From Eurosta solidaginis (lineage: Eukaryota; Arthropoda; Insecta; Diptera; Tephritidae), in the NCBI RefSeq assembly GCF_040869045.1, contig NC_090319.1:378773601-378837600 (forward strand): a stretch of DNA of 64,000 nucleotides, read 5' to 3'. The position numbers and the translations under genes are program-made. Positions within the stretch are counted from its first letter, which is position 1, and every line of letters begins with the position of its first letter. Positions 12,626-23,767 of the stretch are shown piece after piece. The notes under the pieces were generated by a model, which saw only the letters and a program-made list of their open reading frames with translations, was not told the origin of the DNA and did not search any database.

Positions 12626-13439
12626 AAATGTATCTGACAACCGCGAGGAAAAGGACCAAAATAAACCAAAGATTACCTCCAAGATAATTTTTTCCGCAGT
12701 AGCGAGGACACTTGAGACTGCTGATCCCTTATAAAGTGAAGTTTCATCATATTTAAGGGTTAAAGACGTATCAACCAAGTGAAGAAGGATGAATGAAAAA
12801 TAAATAAGGATGGTCTGCAACATTCGCTTATTAATTAGAAGAGGTTAAGAAGTAAGGCCTTTTCGTTTGTCCCTTTGCAAAAATAGGACGTGTTGAGGCA
12901 TCTATTATATTGGTAACTCATTTTTTTGCCATATACATAAAAACCAATTTCAAAACTTTTCGAAATATTTTTAATTTTTTCATAAGCATTTTATTTATTT
13001 GGCATTAAAAAAAGTGAAAAATGTCATACTAATAATTTTATTTGTGTTTTCTTTGGCTTGGCGTTTCCGCAAAGTTTAAGAGAGTGATTTCAAAATTTTA
13101 TTTAAAATCAAAAAACCATTATGGCCACCAAGAAGAGTAAATGGTTTTACCTGGTAATATTTATACCATGGTGTGAAGTATTATTCGTTTACAAGTCTTA
13201 TGCCAAATATTTTAAAATTTATATGCAGTGGAAAAATTTGGTTTTTTGATGGCGGACAATTTTCACTGCGCGTGCATTTGCTAATATTTTTCACATGTAG
13301 AAAGGCAGAGGTAGGGATAGGAGAAAGGGCTTATAAAACAGTGGAAACAACGACGTAGAAGTGCGTCTACAACTCCATACCGGCACAATAAATGATACCG
13401 GAGGGTAAAGCACTAAGAATGTGCTGCGGAGAAAAAAAA
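12626..13439. other. No gene recognised; AT-rich
   Basis: Poly-A and poly-T rich sequence with no supported feature. Confidence 0.35.
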
Positions 13440-13870
13440 TTATTCTATCAAAAAATGAAAACATGAAGGGTTGGCGAAGGGTGAGGCATAACGAGGTTAA
13501 GAATGAGGGTGGTATTGAGCAGCATACCGATACAGAGAGATAGATATATATTGCAAAAGCGACGCAAGGGTAAAGCTCTAAACAAGACAGTATAAAGGAG
13601 AGAAGAGGTGTAGGAGAGAAACTGTGAATAGGGGAAGAAAGGGAGATCGAGAAGGAGGGCTAGAGAAAGAGTTATGATAGAGGAAGAGTTATGTAGGGGG
13701 AGAAAACTAATGAGAAGGAGAGGAAGATATATAAACGGAAGAAGAAAAAGTGAACAAGGGAAGATAAAGGAAAACAAAAATTAACTAAGGCAACATAGAA
13801 AGTGAGAATCAAAGGGATTTGAAGGGAAATAAGGGAGAGGGATAGGAAAAGAGAGGGAGTTAGAGGGAAG
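13440..13870. repeat. Purine-rich low-complexity tract (GAGAAGG-type)
   Basis: The plus strand is almost entirely A and G, made of irregular GAGAAGGA, GGAAGA and GAGGG words. The long minus-strand open frame here is just the translation of this pyrimidine strand (Leu/Ser/Phe/Pro-rich) and is not a gene. Confidence 0.7.
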
Positions 13871-14059
13871 ATATCTTTTTCCGAATAAGAAGAAAAATTC
13901 TTAAAAAATGCGATATATATCTAATATTTTGTACGCGTCTTCCGTTATGTGCGTGCAAGACCGTTCAATCTGTGACGGCTGAACGTTCAGATATGTTTCT
14001 TTCCATACGAATTATGAGGCTTTACTTACTTCTTATTTTTATTATAAATGCAAAAGTTT

Positions 14060-14580
14060 GAGAGTGAGTATATTTGCAAGAGCATATTTTTAGAAGTTTT
14101 ATAAGGAAATTTGTCTGTGTTGCCACTATGTCTCTAGGACGTTACCACATTTTTTTTTTAAATTATATCATACTTGCTAATATGGGGTTTTATACACTAC
14201 AATATATTTTATTTTATTAAAAAATTGAAATAAATTTGGGATGGAGAAAGCGACAGGTGTTTCAATTATACCTTGTAAGTCTCTTAAAAGCCTTTTCTCC
14301 CGGGAGTGGGACTTTCATTGCAGGAGTACGGGTTAAAACCCCACTCCAAGGTGGAAAAATTAGAAGAGATGATGTCGAGTTGCCTTAATTTTTTCTCCTA
14401 CTCAACAAAAATAAAGCTTTTTGCTTTTATGTCTTTGGGGGGGGGGGGGGGGGGGGGGGGTTACCACATCCTTGAAATTTTTTTTAATTATACGATACAC
14501 GCTAGAATAAGAATCAAACGGAAGGTATTTCACTCAGTATTCCAAAAGCAAAAAGTTATAAAATAGGGTTGCCACTTGGT
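14060..14580. repeat. Diverged ~300-bp direct duplication containing a G24 run
   Basis: A segment near 14130-14205 (ATGTCTCTAGGACGTTACCACA, then T-run, then ATACTTGCTA) is repeated near 14430-14510 (ATGTCTTTG, G-run, TTACCACATC, T-run, ATACACGCTA). The second copy holds 24 consecutive G at 14437-14460 where the first has CTAGGAC. Both copies are followed by similar AT-rich sequence. Confidence 0.5.
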
Positions 14581-14719
14581 GCTGCCAGTAGACTTTGCAG
14601 TAAAAATAAATAATGTGAAAAATTAACATTTTCTCGTTTTAAATTTTAATGCTTATTTTTTGGAAAGGTATGCGTTGCCACACCACTATATTGTACATCC
14701 AATATTTGTCATGCAGATT

Positions 14720-15010
14720 CCATGTATCAGAAAACTGAGGTAGAAGGTGAGGAAGTGCAGTGGGAATTAGACTGGTAGTGGGAGTAGATTGAGAGTGGGA
14801 ATGGAGTGGGAGTGAAGGTGAGAGTTGTAGTGGGAATGGTAGTTGGAGTGCTGGGGAGGGTGTTGGTGTTTGAGTGAGAGTGTATATGGGTTGGAAGTGG
14901 AAGGCAAATGTAAAATGCGAAGGTAATGAAGATAAAAGTAGTAACAGATAGGAATAAGAAAGAGATATAAGAGAAAAAGTTGCCGAGGATGGGGTAGAAA
15001 TTGATAGGGG
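14720..15010. repeat. Purine-rich tract (GTGGGAGTG-type)
   Basis: Irregular hexamer-like repeats GTGGGA, GGGAGT and GGTAGT. The two overlapping minus-strand open frames here are translations of this tract and are not genes. Confidence 0.65.
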
Positions 15011-15752
15011 AAATGTAGGAAAACCAATTTCTGCGCAGGATAACGTCCGCCGGATGAGCTATATAATATGAGCACACAAAAAACTAATTTCAAAATTTAA
15101 AATTTTTTGCGAAATGGCACCAAGTCACAGGTCTTGTCTTAACTTTAAATATCTGTATGTGCTAATAATGCTGCCAATTTTCTCAATTCTTTACTGAAAG
15201 TCAAAAAAAAAAAAAAAAAAATTCGAAAAAAAAACTTAGCCACAAAAATGAAAGATAAGAATTAGCTAGCGGTAAGCGGGTGAAAAGAATGTGCCAAGTA
15301 TAGCGCAAAATTGTTAACGAAAACTTTTGCAACTTTTCAGCTAATATTTGTGTTGTGTTGAACATTTTTAGCTCTTAAATTTTGTCATTTTTTTTTTTTT
15401 TTGCAAACAAATTTTCCGTTTTGGTTTGCTTGCGATGGCGAGCAAGCAATACGCTGCCAGGATGTCATAGAAGGGTGGGGGGCCAAGATGGTGGAGATGG
15501 AAGATAATTGAAAAATTGAGAGCTAACAAGAAAAACAAAACTAATAGAGGGAGCTAAGCTTAACAGAGTTATAAGTTTATATATTTAGGAACACATGTAC
15601 ATATGTCTTTATAAGGGTATGGTTGTGTGTGTGTAAAATATTTCAGAAAAATAAACAGTCTTTCTTGACGGTTAGCAGCTGAACTGTTGCACTTAGCAAA
15701 CAAGCGTTTATGAGTTTTTTTGCTTAGCTTTTATCGACATATTAGCTGTATT
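15011..15752. other. No gene recognised; homopolymer-rich
   Basis: A-runs near 15205-15230 and T-runs near 15389-15402. No supported feature. Confidence 0.35.
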
Positions 15753-17149
15753 TTTTATACTCAGCGTGCTTTGCACACAGAGTATATTAACTTTGATTGG
15801 ATAACGGTTGGTTGTACAGGTATAAAAGAATGGAGATAGATATAGACTTCCCTTTATCAAAATCATCAGTATTGATAAAAATTTGATTGAGCAATGTTCG
15901 TCCGTCCGTCCGTCTGTCCGTTAACACGATAACTTGAGTAAATATTGAGATATCGTCGCCAAATTTGGTACACGAGCTTATCTGGACCCAGTATAGATTG
16001 GTATTGAAAATGAGCGAAATCGGATGATAACCACGCCCACTTTTTATATATATAACATTTTGGAAAACACAAAAAACAATGATTATTTAGTAAATAATAC
16101 ACCTAGAAAGCTGAAATTTGAAAAGTGGACTGATATTGAGTCTCTTGATAAAAATTTGAAAAAAAATTTTAAAATGGGCCTGGCTCCGCCCACTTGTAAT
16201 AAAATCAATTTTACAAATGTTACTAATCATAAGTCAAAAATAGTTAAACATATCGTAACAAAATTCGGCAGAGGGTTTGCCTTTACTATAGGCAATGCTT
16301 TGAAGAAAAATTAACGAAATCGTTTAATCTTTTCTATAAAAGATTTTGAAAAGGGTCGTGGACGAATAAAATAAGCTATATCTTTGCAAAAAAAGCTTTA
16401 TATCAATGGTATTTCATTTCCCAAGTTGATCTTTAACAGTAAATAGGAAAAACTTCAAAATTTAAAAAAGGGGTGTGGCACCTCCCTTTTTCTGACTAAG
16501 CAATTTTCTATGTTTCGGGAGCCATAACTCGAAGAAAAATTAACGGATCGTAATAAAATTGGGTACAAAAATTTTCCCTATAACAAGAAATAATTCTAGA
16601 AAAATGGACGGCATCGGTTAAAGGCCACTCCCGCTTTTATATAAAAGATTTTTAAAAGGTCGTAGACGAAAATAATAAGCTATATCTTAGCGAAAAAGAG
16701 CTTTGTATCAATAGAATTTTACATTCTAAATTGAATTATAACATTAGATTGGAAAACACTTAAATTTGAAAAAATGGGTTTGGCACCGCCCCTTTTTTGT
16801 CTAAGCAATTTTCAATATTTCGGTAATCATAACTCGAAGAAAATTTTTCTAGTAAAAATGGTCGGGATTGGTTAAAGACCACGACAACTTAGATATAAAA
16901 CAAATTTAAAAGAATTAAAAGGGTCGTAGACTAGAATAATAACTTTTAACTTAGCAAAATATAGTTTTGAACCAATGATATTTCACTTACCAAGTTTTAT
17001 TTTAAGAGGAAATGGGGAGACATTTTTTTTTTAACGGGCGGTGCCACGTGTTATTTAGAAAAGTAATTTATCTGAATTGAAATGTGCATTGAAGCTTACG
17101 CTGAGTATATAATGTTCGGTTTCACCCGAACTTAGCCACCTTTACTTGT
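15753..17149 (-). repeat. GTTCGG element, divergent complete-ended copy (copy 2)
   Basis: On the minus strand the copy starts at the hairpin GTTCGGGTGAAACCGAAC (reverse of 17113-17130) and ends with CACGCTGAGTATAAAAA (reverse of about 15753-15770). It lacks the 130-bp minisatellite. Its body instead has two or three ~303-bp direct repeats; compare GGTGTGGCACC near 16470 with GGTTTGGCACC near 16774, each followed by TAAGCAATTTTC. The subterminal sequences at the two ends match each other (ATACTCAGCGT type), unlike the CAGTTGAG type of other copies. A 96-codon frame at 16024-16314 is incidental. Confidence 0.75.
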
Positions 17150-18229
17150 TAATTTTCTCTTTGAACATTTTACACAGCATTGACAGTAATTGCCTGCATC
17201 CGCCAAGCTATATAAGAACTTAGTATGTCCTTAAGAAGCGCACCGACAGCAGACGTTGTGGTAAAAGCTATGTAGTGTACGTTTGTATACATATATTTTT
17301 ATGAGTATGTATGTGTGTGTTAAAGTCATAAAAATTCATGCTAATTTACTTTCATCGATGTTAGAATTCGCTTTATCTTTTCAGGTCATTGAAGCGCATC
17401 CAAATCCTGGCGCCCCCTTTGCTTTGTGCTCATTTACTAACGGCAATTTTACAGACCTGGCACAAATTTTATTTGAAATTGATTTTAGCAGCCATTGAAG
17501 ATTAAAATTAGTTTTTATTTTGTACCAGCTTCCGCTAAGTTTCTGCATGAGACAACTCGCGGCAGTGCCCAAACTAGACAAAACTTCAAAAGTAACTAAC
17601 TCGCCTTTCATGATATCCACTACAAGTAAAATCAACCAAACAATTTACTTCAAACCAATATCAGAGCAACTTACATTGGAACTGAAGTCCTGCGCGTTGC
17701 TGTTAAAAACTTTAAAGTTTATCATAAAATTTAGTATTTTGATTATTAGTTTTGGCTAGTTTGCGCCATACGCCCAATCGCTTGGCTAAACTTGATCACT
17801 TTAGAGTGCACCGCAGCAATGTAGTGAAAGCGGTAAAAGGTAGAATGAAATGAGAAAAGTTTTCAACTGCTCCACTGCACTTGACTTGCCCTTTAGCTGG
17901 TCACCTTCGTTTGCCGTTGCCACAGTTGCCATTGAAATTAATGCCACTTTTGCGATCACAGTTTTAGTTGCTGCGTAACGTGAACGTGGGTGAAGGTTAA
18001 ACAATTTAAATCATTCCTTTTATGCACTAACTAATTTAAGTTACGTACAATTGTACGAATGCATGGGCGTATACGGGAGTGAGAAAAGGGGTCCAAGTAA
18101 AGCCACTACCCCAATAGCCTGAAGTAGAACAGAACTTGCCACGTCATTGCGCTTGTGGACTGAGGAATTTCCACAAAAATTTTAAAGAATTTGATTTCTG
18201 ATATATAAGCATCTTTGCTCATGGGAATC
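17150..18229. other. No gene recognised; possibly single-copy
   Basis: Balanced composition with several short open frames on both strands (17381-17635 -, 17520-17759 +). None shows a domain or codon bias. This is one of the few stretches that does not resemble any repeat in the window. Confidence 0.35.
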
Positions 18230-19190
18230 GTAGACTAAGTGTAAGCGTAGTCTTTGGAAGTGATATGTTACATAGAGGAATATCAAGTGTAAGTGAAGAC
18301 GTAGTGTATAGGATAGGTATGCGAAATGTAAGCGTAAAAGTAGTCACTCACTGTAAAGAAATTTGTGAACATTGTAGTGATATGAGAAAACCGTTTCGAA
18401 AGCGGTTTCTTAACGATAAGTTATTGGTTTGTTATAGACGGGTTATTAACGTGTTTTCCATTTGTTGTTGTTTTAGCGATAAGGATATTCCCCAAAGGAC
18501 TTGGAGAGTGTTATCGATGTTGATGGTCCTTTGCCGGATGCAAATCCGGTACGTTCTGGTACCTAGCACCATAAAGGTACGAGTCCGACCATCTCGGGAA
18601 CGATTTGGTATGACCACATGAAACCTTCTAGGCCATATCGGCCCCACCCCCTAGATCCATCAGGAGTTCGGCTTCGCCAGAGCCTCGGCTGTTAATGAAA
18701 CAGTATTCGCCACGGGTTGACATTTGGGTTGGAGAAGCTATATATTTCGCTGCCAGCCCCTTGAGAGGGTTGCGCTACGCAACACCATGAATCAATTTGG
18801 TATTTTAGTCGTGTCTTACGACAGGCATACCCACCGCGGGTATATTCTAAGCCCCCTAACACGATGGGTGTTTTCCATTTCTCATCAACGAGTTATCGGT
18901 TTGTTATAGATGTATTATCGACATGGTATGGGCGATTTCTTATCGAAGTGTCGTGAATTTGTTATCGATAATAGAGGTTATTTTTTTTTTTTTTTTTTTT
19001 TTGCTGTCGAAAAGTTATAAATTTGATTACAGAGAGCACCCACATTGTAATCGTCGTGTTATCGCTTTTTTACTTATTTGCTGTCTAAAAGTTATCGATA
19101 TTTTATTAAAGAAATATTGATTTACTATCGAAAAGCTATCCACATAATAATCATATGTAAACGCTATCGATAACAAGCCGACAATAAAGC
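18230..19190. repeat. Composite dispersed repeat: GTAAGCG / TATCGA flanks around a GC-rich core
   Basis: The left flank has GTGTAAGCGTAG-type repeats (18238-18345) and then TTAACGATAAG; the right flank (18890-19190) has many TTATCGA words. The core at 18470-18880 is far more GC-rich. It contains ATTCCCCAAAGG, CCATCTCGGGAACG, TTCGCCAGAGCCTCGGC, TCTTACGACAGGCAT and CGCGGGTATATTCTAAGCCCCCTAAC. The reverse complement of 52130-52400 carries diverged versions of the same blocks in the same order. No open frame across it is convincing, so it is a non-coding repeat. Confidence 0.65.
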
Positions 19191-19919
19191 AAGAGCTTGC
19201 CATTACCTGATGTAACCGACAAGAAGACGAAAAATCTCCTCTTGAAAAACCTTTAATTATTTATTCCTGGAAAGTTTACCTCTGTTGTGATTCAGCTTCA
19301 ACCCCTAGTCGGGCTCTAACTTAAAAACATAAAAACACACATCATACTCAAGCCTTTTTCAAGAAATTCTTACTTCTTCTTCTTCTTTTACAATAATAAG
19401 AAATTCTTAAGTTAAGATTTAAGTGAGCTAAATGCGAATCGCTTTCGTCAAGCGAGATCGAAGTAACTCACTGCTAGAAAAAGGAAAAGAAGAAATGACT
19501 CACTGGTATGGCCTCGAAATCTGCAATGCAGCTGCAGTGGGAAGGGGTTCAAGCGTATTTGGCCAAATCGGATGGACTCCTATTGAACTGACGAGTGAAG
19601 AAATCCGCGTGATGGTTGCTCGGCATGATGTTATGAGTCGGAACCTAGGTAATCTTAAACTTAAAATAGTTTGATGTAACCGCTTGCGCGGTCAGTTACT
19701 CTCACCCGAGCCTCAATTGCAACGCAGGCGAATTTTGAACTTCGATAGCCACTCTACCGTTCTTGTAGATGCTAAAATTCATGGCTTAAATATCGCTGAA
19801 TAGCAAACGTGATAATGGTGCATTTTGTTTAGATGACGCTATGATATTCCTGCCAGAAAACCGCAATAGCTTCTCCGATCAAATTTCAGGTGTTATATTG
19901 ACAGTAAGAGTTTGGGATG
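19191..19919. other. No recognised gene; one unassigned 80-codon frame
   Basis: The frame 19432-19674 (+) starts in a GC-richer patch and encodes a charged, tryptophan-containing peptide (EMTHWYGLEICNAAAVG). I do not recognise it, and it could be LINE or transposon debris. No neighbouring exon signals are evident. Confidence 0.3.
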
Positions 19920-20010
19920 ATCGATTATCAAATCGATATATTTTTGATAAAGAATAGACAAATTTTGATAGATAGATAACATATCGATAACAGGTCGATA
20001 CATTTTTCAC
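19920..20010. repeat. Short TATCGA-rich cluster
   Basis: AATCGATATATTTTTGATAA, ATATCGATAACAGGTCGATA and related words occur within 90 bp and match the cluster at 8330-8520. Confidence 0.55.
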
Positions 20011-21679
20011 AAGTATAATTTTACTAACAGAGATGCAGATTTAAGTGAATGATCAGCATAAAATTATCTTATTTCTAAACAAAATGAGAACCAGACTAGG
20101 CCATTAGCCGTGTAAAAGATGAAACAAGTAGGTATATCATTATTAGCGATGCTCATTTAAATACCGCTTTCAGCATTTGTGATCTCTTGTAATTTTATTT
20201 TTTTTTTGATACTTGGTGTCGTTACTCTGAAGTTTGCTCAGTCAGAAAGCAGCAGCTCTCTAGCTTGTTTATCTTCCTGTTGGTTAGCTAAGTGGAAAAG
20301 GGGGATGATTCAACTATCGCTTTTTAGGGGAGTATCCAGCTCAAACAACAAAGAAGCGTGAAGCTTAGCACAAAGAAAACTAAAATTTTGCCTAAATAAT
20401 TGCTTTACTTCTATGCCCTTAAACACCTCAACCCCATCAACGATGCATGTTTTACTACGTCCCTGTAAGCTACTGTATGTTTGTGAAATTGAAGGTGGTG
20501 CGGAAGTGGCATAAGTATACAGTAATTGAGTGCATTTGCTTTGTTGCAAGTCAAGTTGAAATTTCGAAATATCTATTAAGTTACCTAATTACTTACTTGA
20601 TATTTTGTGTGATTATTTAAATGTATGTTATTTGAGTTAATGTGCATTTCGCATACTTAGATCTTTGTGTGTGTATGTGTTAAGCATCTTCATTAACTTA
20701 AACATGGACAATTTTGAACCTCCACATGCGACATTTTGAGGGTATCTTTGCATTTATGCATTTGTAGTTGTGAGGGATGCACATTTATTTCATAGTCTTG
20801 TTATTAATGCTATTCGCAAACTTCTACTAAAACTACTGCTAGCAATGGTTTTGCTTTTATAATGAAATTAAAGTTTGTGAACTTAGTGATAATTTCAAAT
20901 AATATTTTGTATAACGCTTGGCTACACTTGAATATGCGTTTTGCTTAAACGAAAGGGTAAGATTTTTGTTGAAGTTGCTCAATGAGAGAACTAAGAGGAT
21001 TTGAAAATAAATTTATTCAATTATTTTAATGTAGATGAGGGAAGCCATGAAAAGTTTTGAAAAAGTGAAAAGCAAACATATATTTTATTTTCAAAAAATA
21101 AAAAAAAACTATTTCTACTATCGATTGTCAAATTTCCAAAGACTACTTAACCTACAAGAGAGCAAAACCGGAACGGTATGATAGACTAAAGATATTTTCT
21201 GCATATATTTCTGACTTTGTGCCTATCTATTAGAAGTACAAAATCCTTTCGAAAAATTAGGAACACTTCTCAAGGCTTTCAAGTCAAAATGCTTACAATA
21301 CTCCGATTATGCTGTTAAGCCGGTTAACTGCTCATCAATAAAAAAGAAGTGTGCAAAAATTTTGGAAAAGACATGTGTGATATCTTCAGCATAGATGTCA
21401 AAATAACAAATAAAACCGATCAGCTGATTTTAAAAGTCAGTATCATTGTCTCATCCTGTATCTCTTTCTGTCACCCGCTGCAGAGAGCCGACCGTTTGCA
21501 TCGCCATATGGAGCATCCTATCAAAATGCAGCCTAAACGCTAAAAATGGGCCAACTTGGGCATCCTGTCAAGAAGGTGGTGGATAAGATATCACACCTGT
21601 TTCGAACCAATTGACAGCTACCAAAAAAATTGTTTTTTGGGAAAGAAATAACCCAGTAGACTTGATAGTTAACAGAAGC
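20011..21679. other. No gene recognised; AT-rich
   Basis: Only short frames without domains. Scattered T-runs and A-runs; nothing else supported. Confidence 0.35.
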
Positions 21680-22195
21680 AATGTTTTTATGTGTAAGGAA
21701 TAGGAATAAAAAAAGAATACGAATACGAAAAGAGATAGAAATAGGTGTAGAAATAGAAATGAGAATAAGACTAGAAATAGGAACAGAAAAAGGGATGGGA
21801 AGAGTATTATGAATAGGGATAGGTGTAGGAAGAGGAACTGGAATAGCAATAGGAAAATAAATAGGAATAAGAAAAGAAAAAGAGATATAAAGAGGAATGA
21901 AAATTACAAATGGAAGAGGAATGAGAATAGGATTAGAAAAATGAATACGGATAGGAAGGGGATAAGAAATAGGGATAGGAGAAGGAATGGGAATAAAAAT
22001 ATGAACAGGAGTAGGGATAGAAAAAGGTATAGGAATAAGAAGAGAAATAAGAAATAGAACAGGAATAGGAAACAGATTAGGAGTAGGAAGAGGACTAGAA
22101 ATAGAAGTTAGAATAGGAGTGAAAATTGAAATAGGAATAGGAATAAGAACAGGAAAAGGAACAGAATGAGATAAATAAAAATACTGTGTTGATAT
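21680..22195. repeat. Purine-rich tract of degenerate AATAGG hexamers
   Basis: About 500 bp composed of words such as GGAATAGGAATAAG and AGAAATAGGGATAGG. Frames across it (21568-21849 - and 21809-22057 +) read as Phe/Leu-rich or Arg/Asn/Lys-rich peptides and are not genes. Confidence 0.75.
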
Positions 22196-22319
22196 TTTGT
22201 CCAGACTCGATTTTTTTAAAAATTATAACACTTTTTATTTTCGTCGGCGTCGGCCGTCGGGATGATTAATAGTTGTGGCAAAAATGAGCACAATCGGCAG
22301 ACCCCATCACGAGATATGA

Positions 22320-22511
22320 AGAAAAATTTAAACGGTTCAGCTTAAATAAAAAAGCTATAGCTGTGAAAAAATCAAATAATCCGGATATAAGCATATACTA
22401 CAAGCTGCCAGATCACAGGGTGTTTCAGGTGGAAGTGATAGCCGTAACCAAAGCAGTAGAAAATGTGAAAAAGGATAGCTTAAACTGCAGAGCATCAACT
22501 TTAATATTTTA
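22320..22511 (+). pseudogene. LINE RNase H domain, left half (split by the LINE at 22512-25106)
   Basis: One open frame reads ISIYYKLPDHRVFQVEVIAV and continues to LNCRASTLIF just before the insertion. The pattern K/R-L-P-D-x-x-x-V-F-Q-x-E-V-x-A-I is the second acidic (Glu) region of the RNase H domain found at the C-terminus of R1, Jockey and I-type LINEs. The next expected residues (T-D-S-Q-A-A-I-K-A-I, holding the third catalytic Asp) resume across the insertion at 25107, where SQAAIKAI is found. So this is the upstream half of one interrupted gene. Confidence 0.65.
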
Positions 22512-22589
22512 ATTTAATTTATTTATTATTACGGCTGTTTAGGCCTAAAACTTAAACTACTCAGTACAATTCATTATTATATCATATAT

Positions 22590-23065
22590 TTCTATTGAAT
22601 ATGCTGTTGGAATGCCATGTGATTCCGATCAGCATATTTACTGGCGTAACAAACGGACGAGTTTGGGAGCCAGTCATTTAAGGAAGGTTGGAAAGGACGC
22701 GTTTCCAATCCTCCAGGGCTCCCAGCTTAAGGCAACAAAATTTGGAACTTATATTTTTCAATTATATTTGTATTTTAAGCTGTCGGAATGTATTGGTCTC
22801 CGATCAACACAGCTAAACATGTTTTTGGATGTTGGAAATTGAAGTGTACCCAATCACCCCTCAACTTTGTTTAGTAAAGACGCTGTCGGAACGCATGAAG
22901 ATTCCGATCAACACAGCTCAAAATATATTGGGAGGTTGAAAAGGACGTTTTCCAATCCCACTCCTCCAACTTTTGTTTGACCTTATTTTGGTTACACATC
23001 ATATAATTTTATTGTTATATTAATGCTGTCGGAATGCGAGTGATCCCGATCAGCAACAGTAAATA
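22590..23065 (-). repeat. Four palindromic modules in the LINE 3' untranslated region
   Basis: Modules of the form GCTGTCGGAATGC...GTGATCCCGATCAGC occur near 22600, 22778, 22887 and 23027. Each can fold back on itself through GCTG/CAGC and TCGGAAT/ATTCCGA, with a loop of 5-10 nt. Between them lie weaker repeats such as GGTTGGAAAGGACG...TTTCCAATCC, themselves partly self-complementary. Confidence 0.6.
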
Positions 23066-23248
23066 TAGGCTGAAAATACCGAATTCCAGCGAAATTTGTT
23101 GTTGGAACTGTCTGGAGTTACAGGTGGCGACTGATTTTCTTTTTCTTAGGGCCGGGTGCATTGTATTTTGCTGCTACCAGTATTACCATTCACTTTTCGC
23201 GCTCCAGTATCGGTATGTCATGTAAAAAATAAAAGAAAAAAAAAAACT

Positions 23249-23767
23249 TTATCTTATTGGAAGGGTTTTACAATGCTCCAATAAACTTTTTTTAAAAGTA
23301 TTGAAGTTATTACTACTCTTTATGTGATTAGGAAGTTCATTGACATATTTCAGGCCCTTATAAAATATATTTTGCTTGTCCACTTCTGTTTTGAAAAGAG
23401 GTAATCTAATATTATTGTTTTCTCTGATTACGTATGAATGTGCATCATTTACATATCTAAGCTTTTCGCTGAGGTATGTTGGTAATTTACCGTGCTTAAT
23501 ATTAAATACAAATTTCATACTGTGGTAGAATATGAGCTGTTTTATATTCAACCAGTTTAGTGCTTCTATCATGTTATTAATGGGAGTATCATACCTCATG
23601 TTTAATATAAATCTCATAGCTTTATTTTGCATAACTTGTAGCTTATCTACCTGAGTTACTTTGGCCATAAAGAATATTGTGAGACAATATATGAAATGCG
23701 GCTCTATGATGGATTTATACACTTTCAGTTTGTATTTTCTACTGATAAATTTGCATGACTTTTTCAA
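23249..23767 (-). CDS. C-terminal part of the same LINE polyprotein, next frame
   Basis: 172 codons that continue the reverse transcriptase thumb and C-terminal region. They start with KKSCKFISRKYKLKVYKSII, followed by EPHFIYCLTIFF, a pattern typical of the segment just after the polymerase in CR1/Jockey-like elements. A KLQVMQNKAMRFIL segment follows, the usual helical stretch after it. No RNase H motif is visible, which fits clades that lack this domain. It overlaps the upstream frame by four bases, and a single-base change accounts for the break. The 3' untranslated region follows directly. Confidence 0.7.
   Translation of the reverse strand: MKKSCKFISRKYKLKVYKSIIEPHFIYCLTIFFMAKVTQVDKLQVMQNKAMRFILNMRYDTPINNMIEALNWLNIKQLIFYHSMKFVFNIKHGKLPTYLSEKLRYVNDAHSYVIRENNNIRLPLFKTEVDKQNIFYKGLKYVNELPNHIKSSNNFNTFKKSLLEHCKTLPIR

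Noticed and set aside
13448..13777. Leu/Phe/Pro-rich minus-strand frame looking like a membrane protein (also 14727-15093, 21568-21849, 43158-43478)
   Set aside because: Low-complexity pyrimidine strand gives hydrophobic residues by composition alone.
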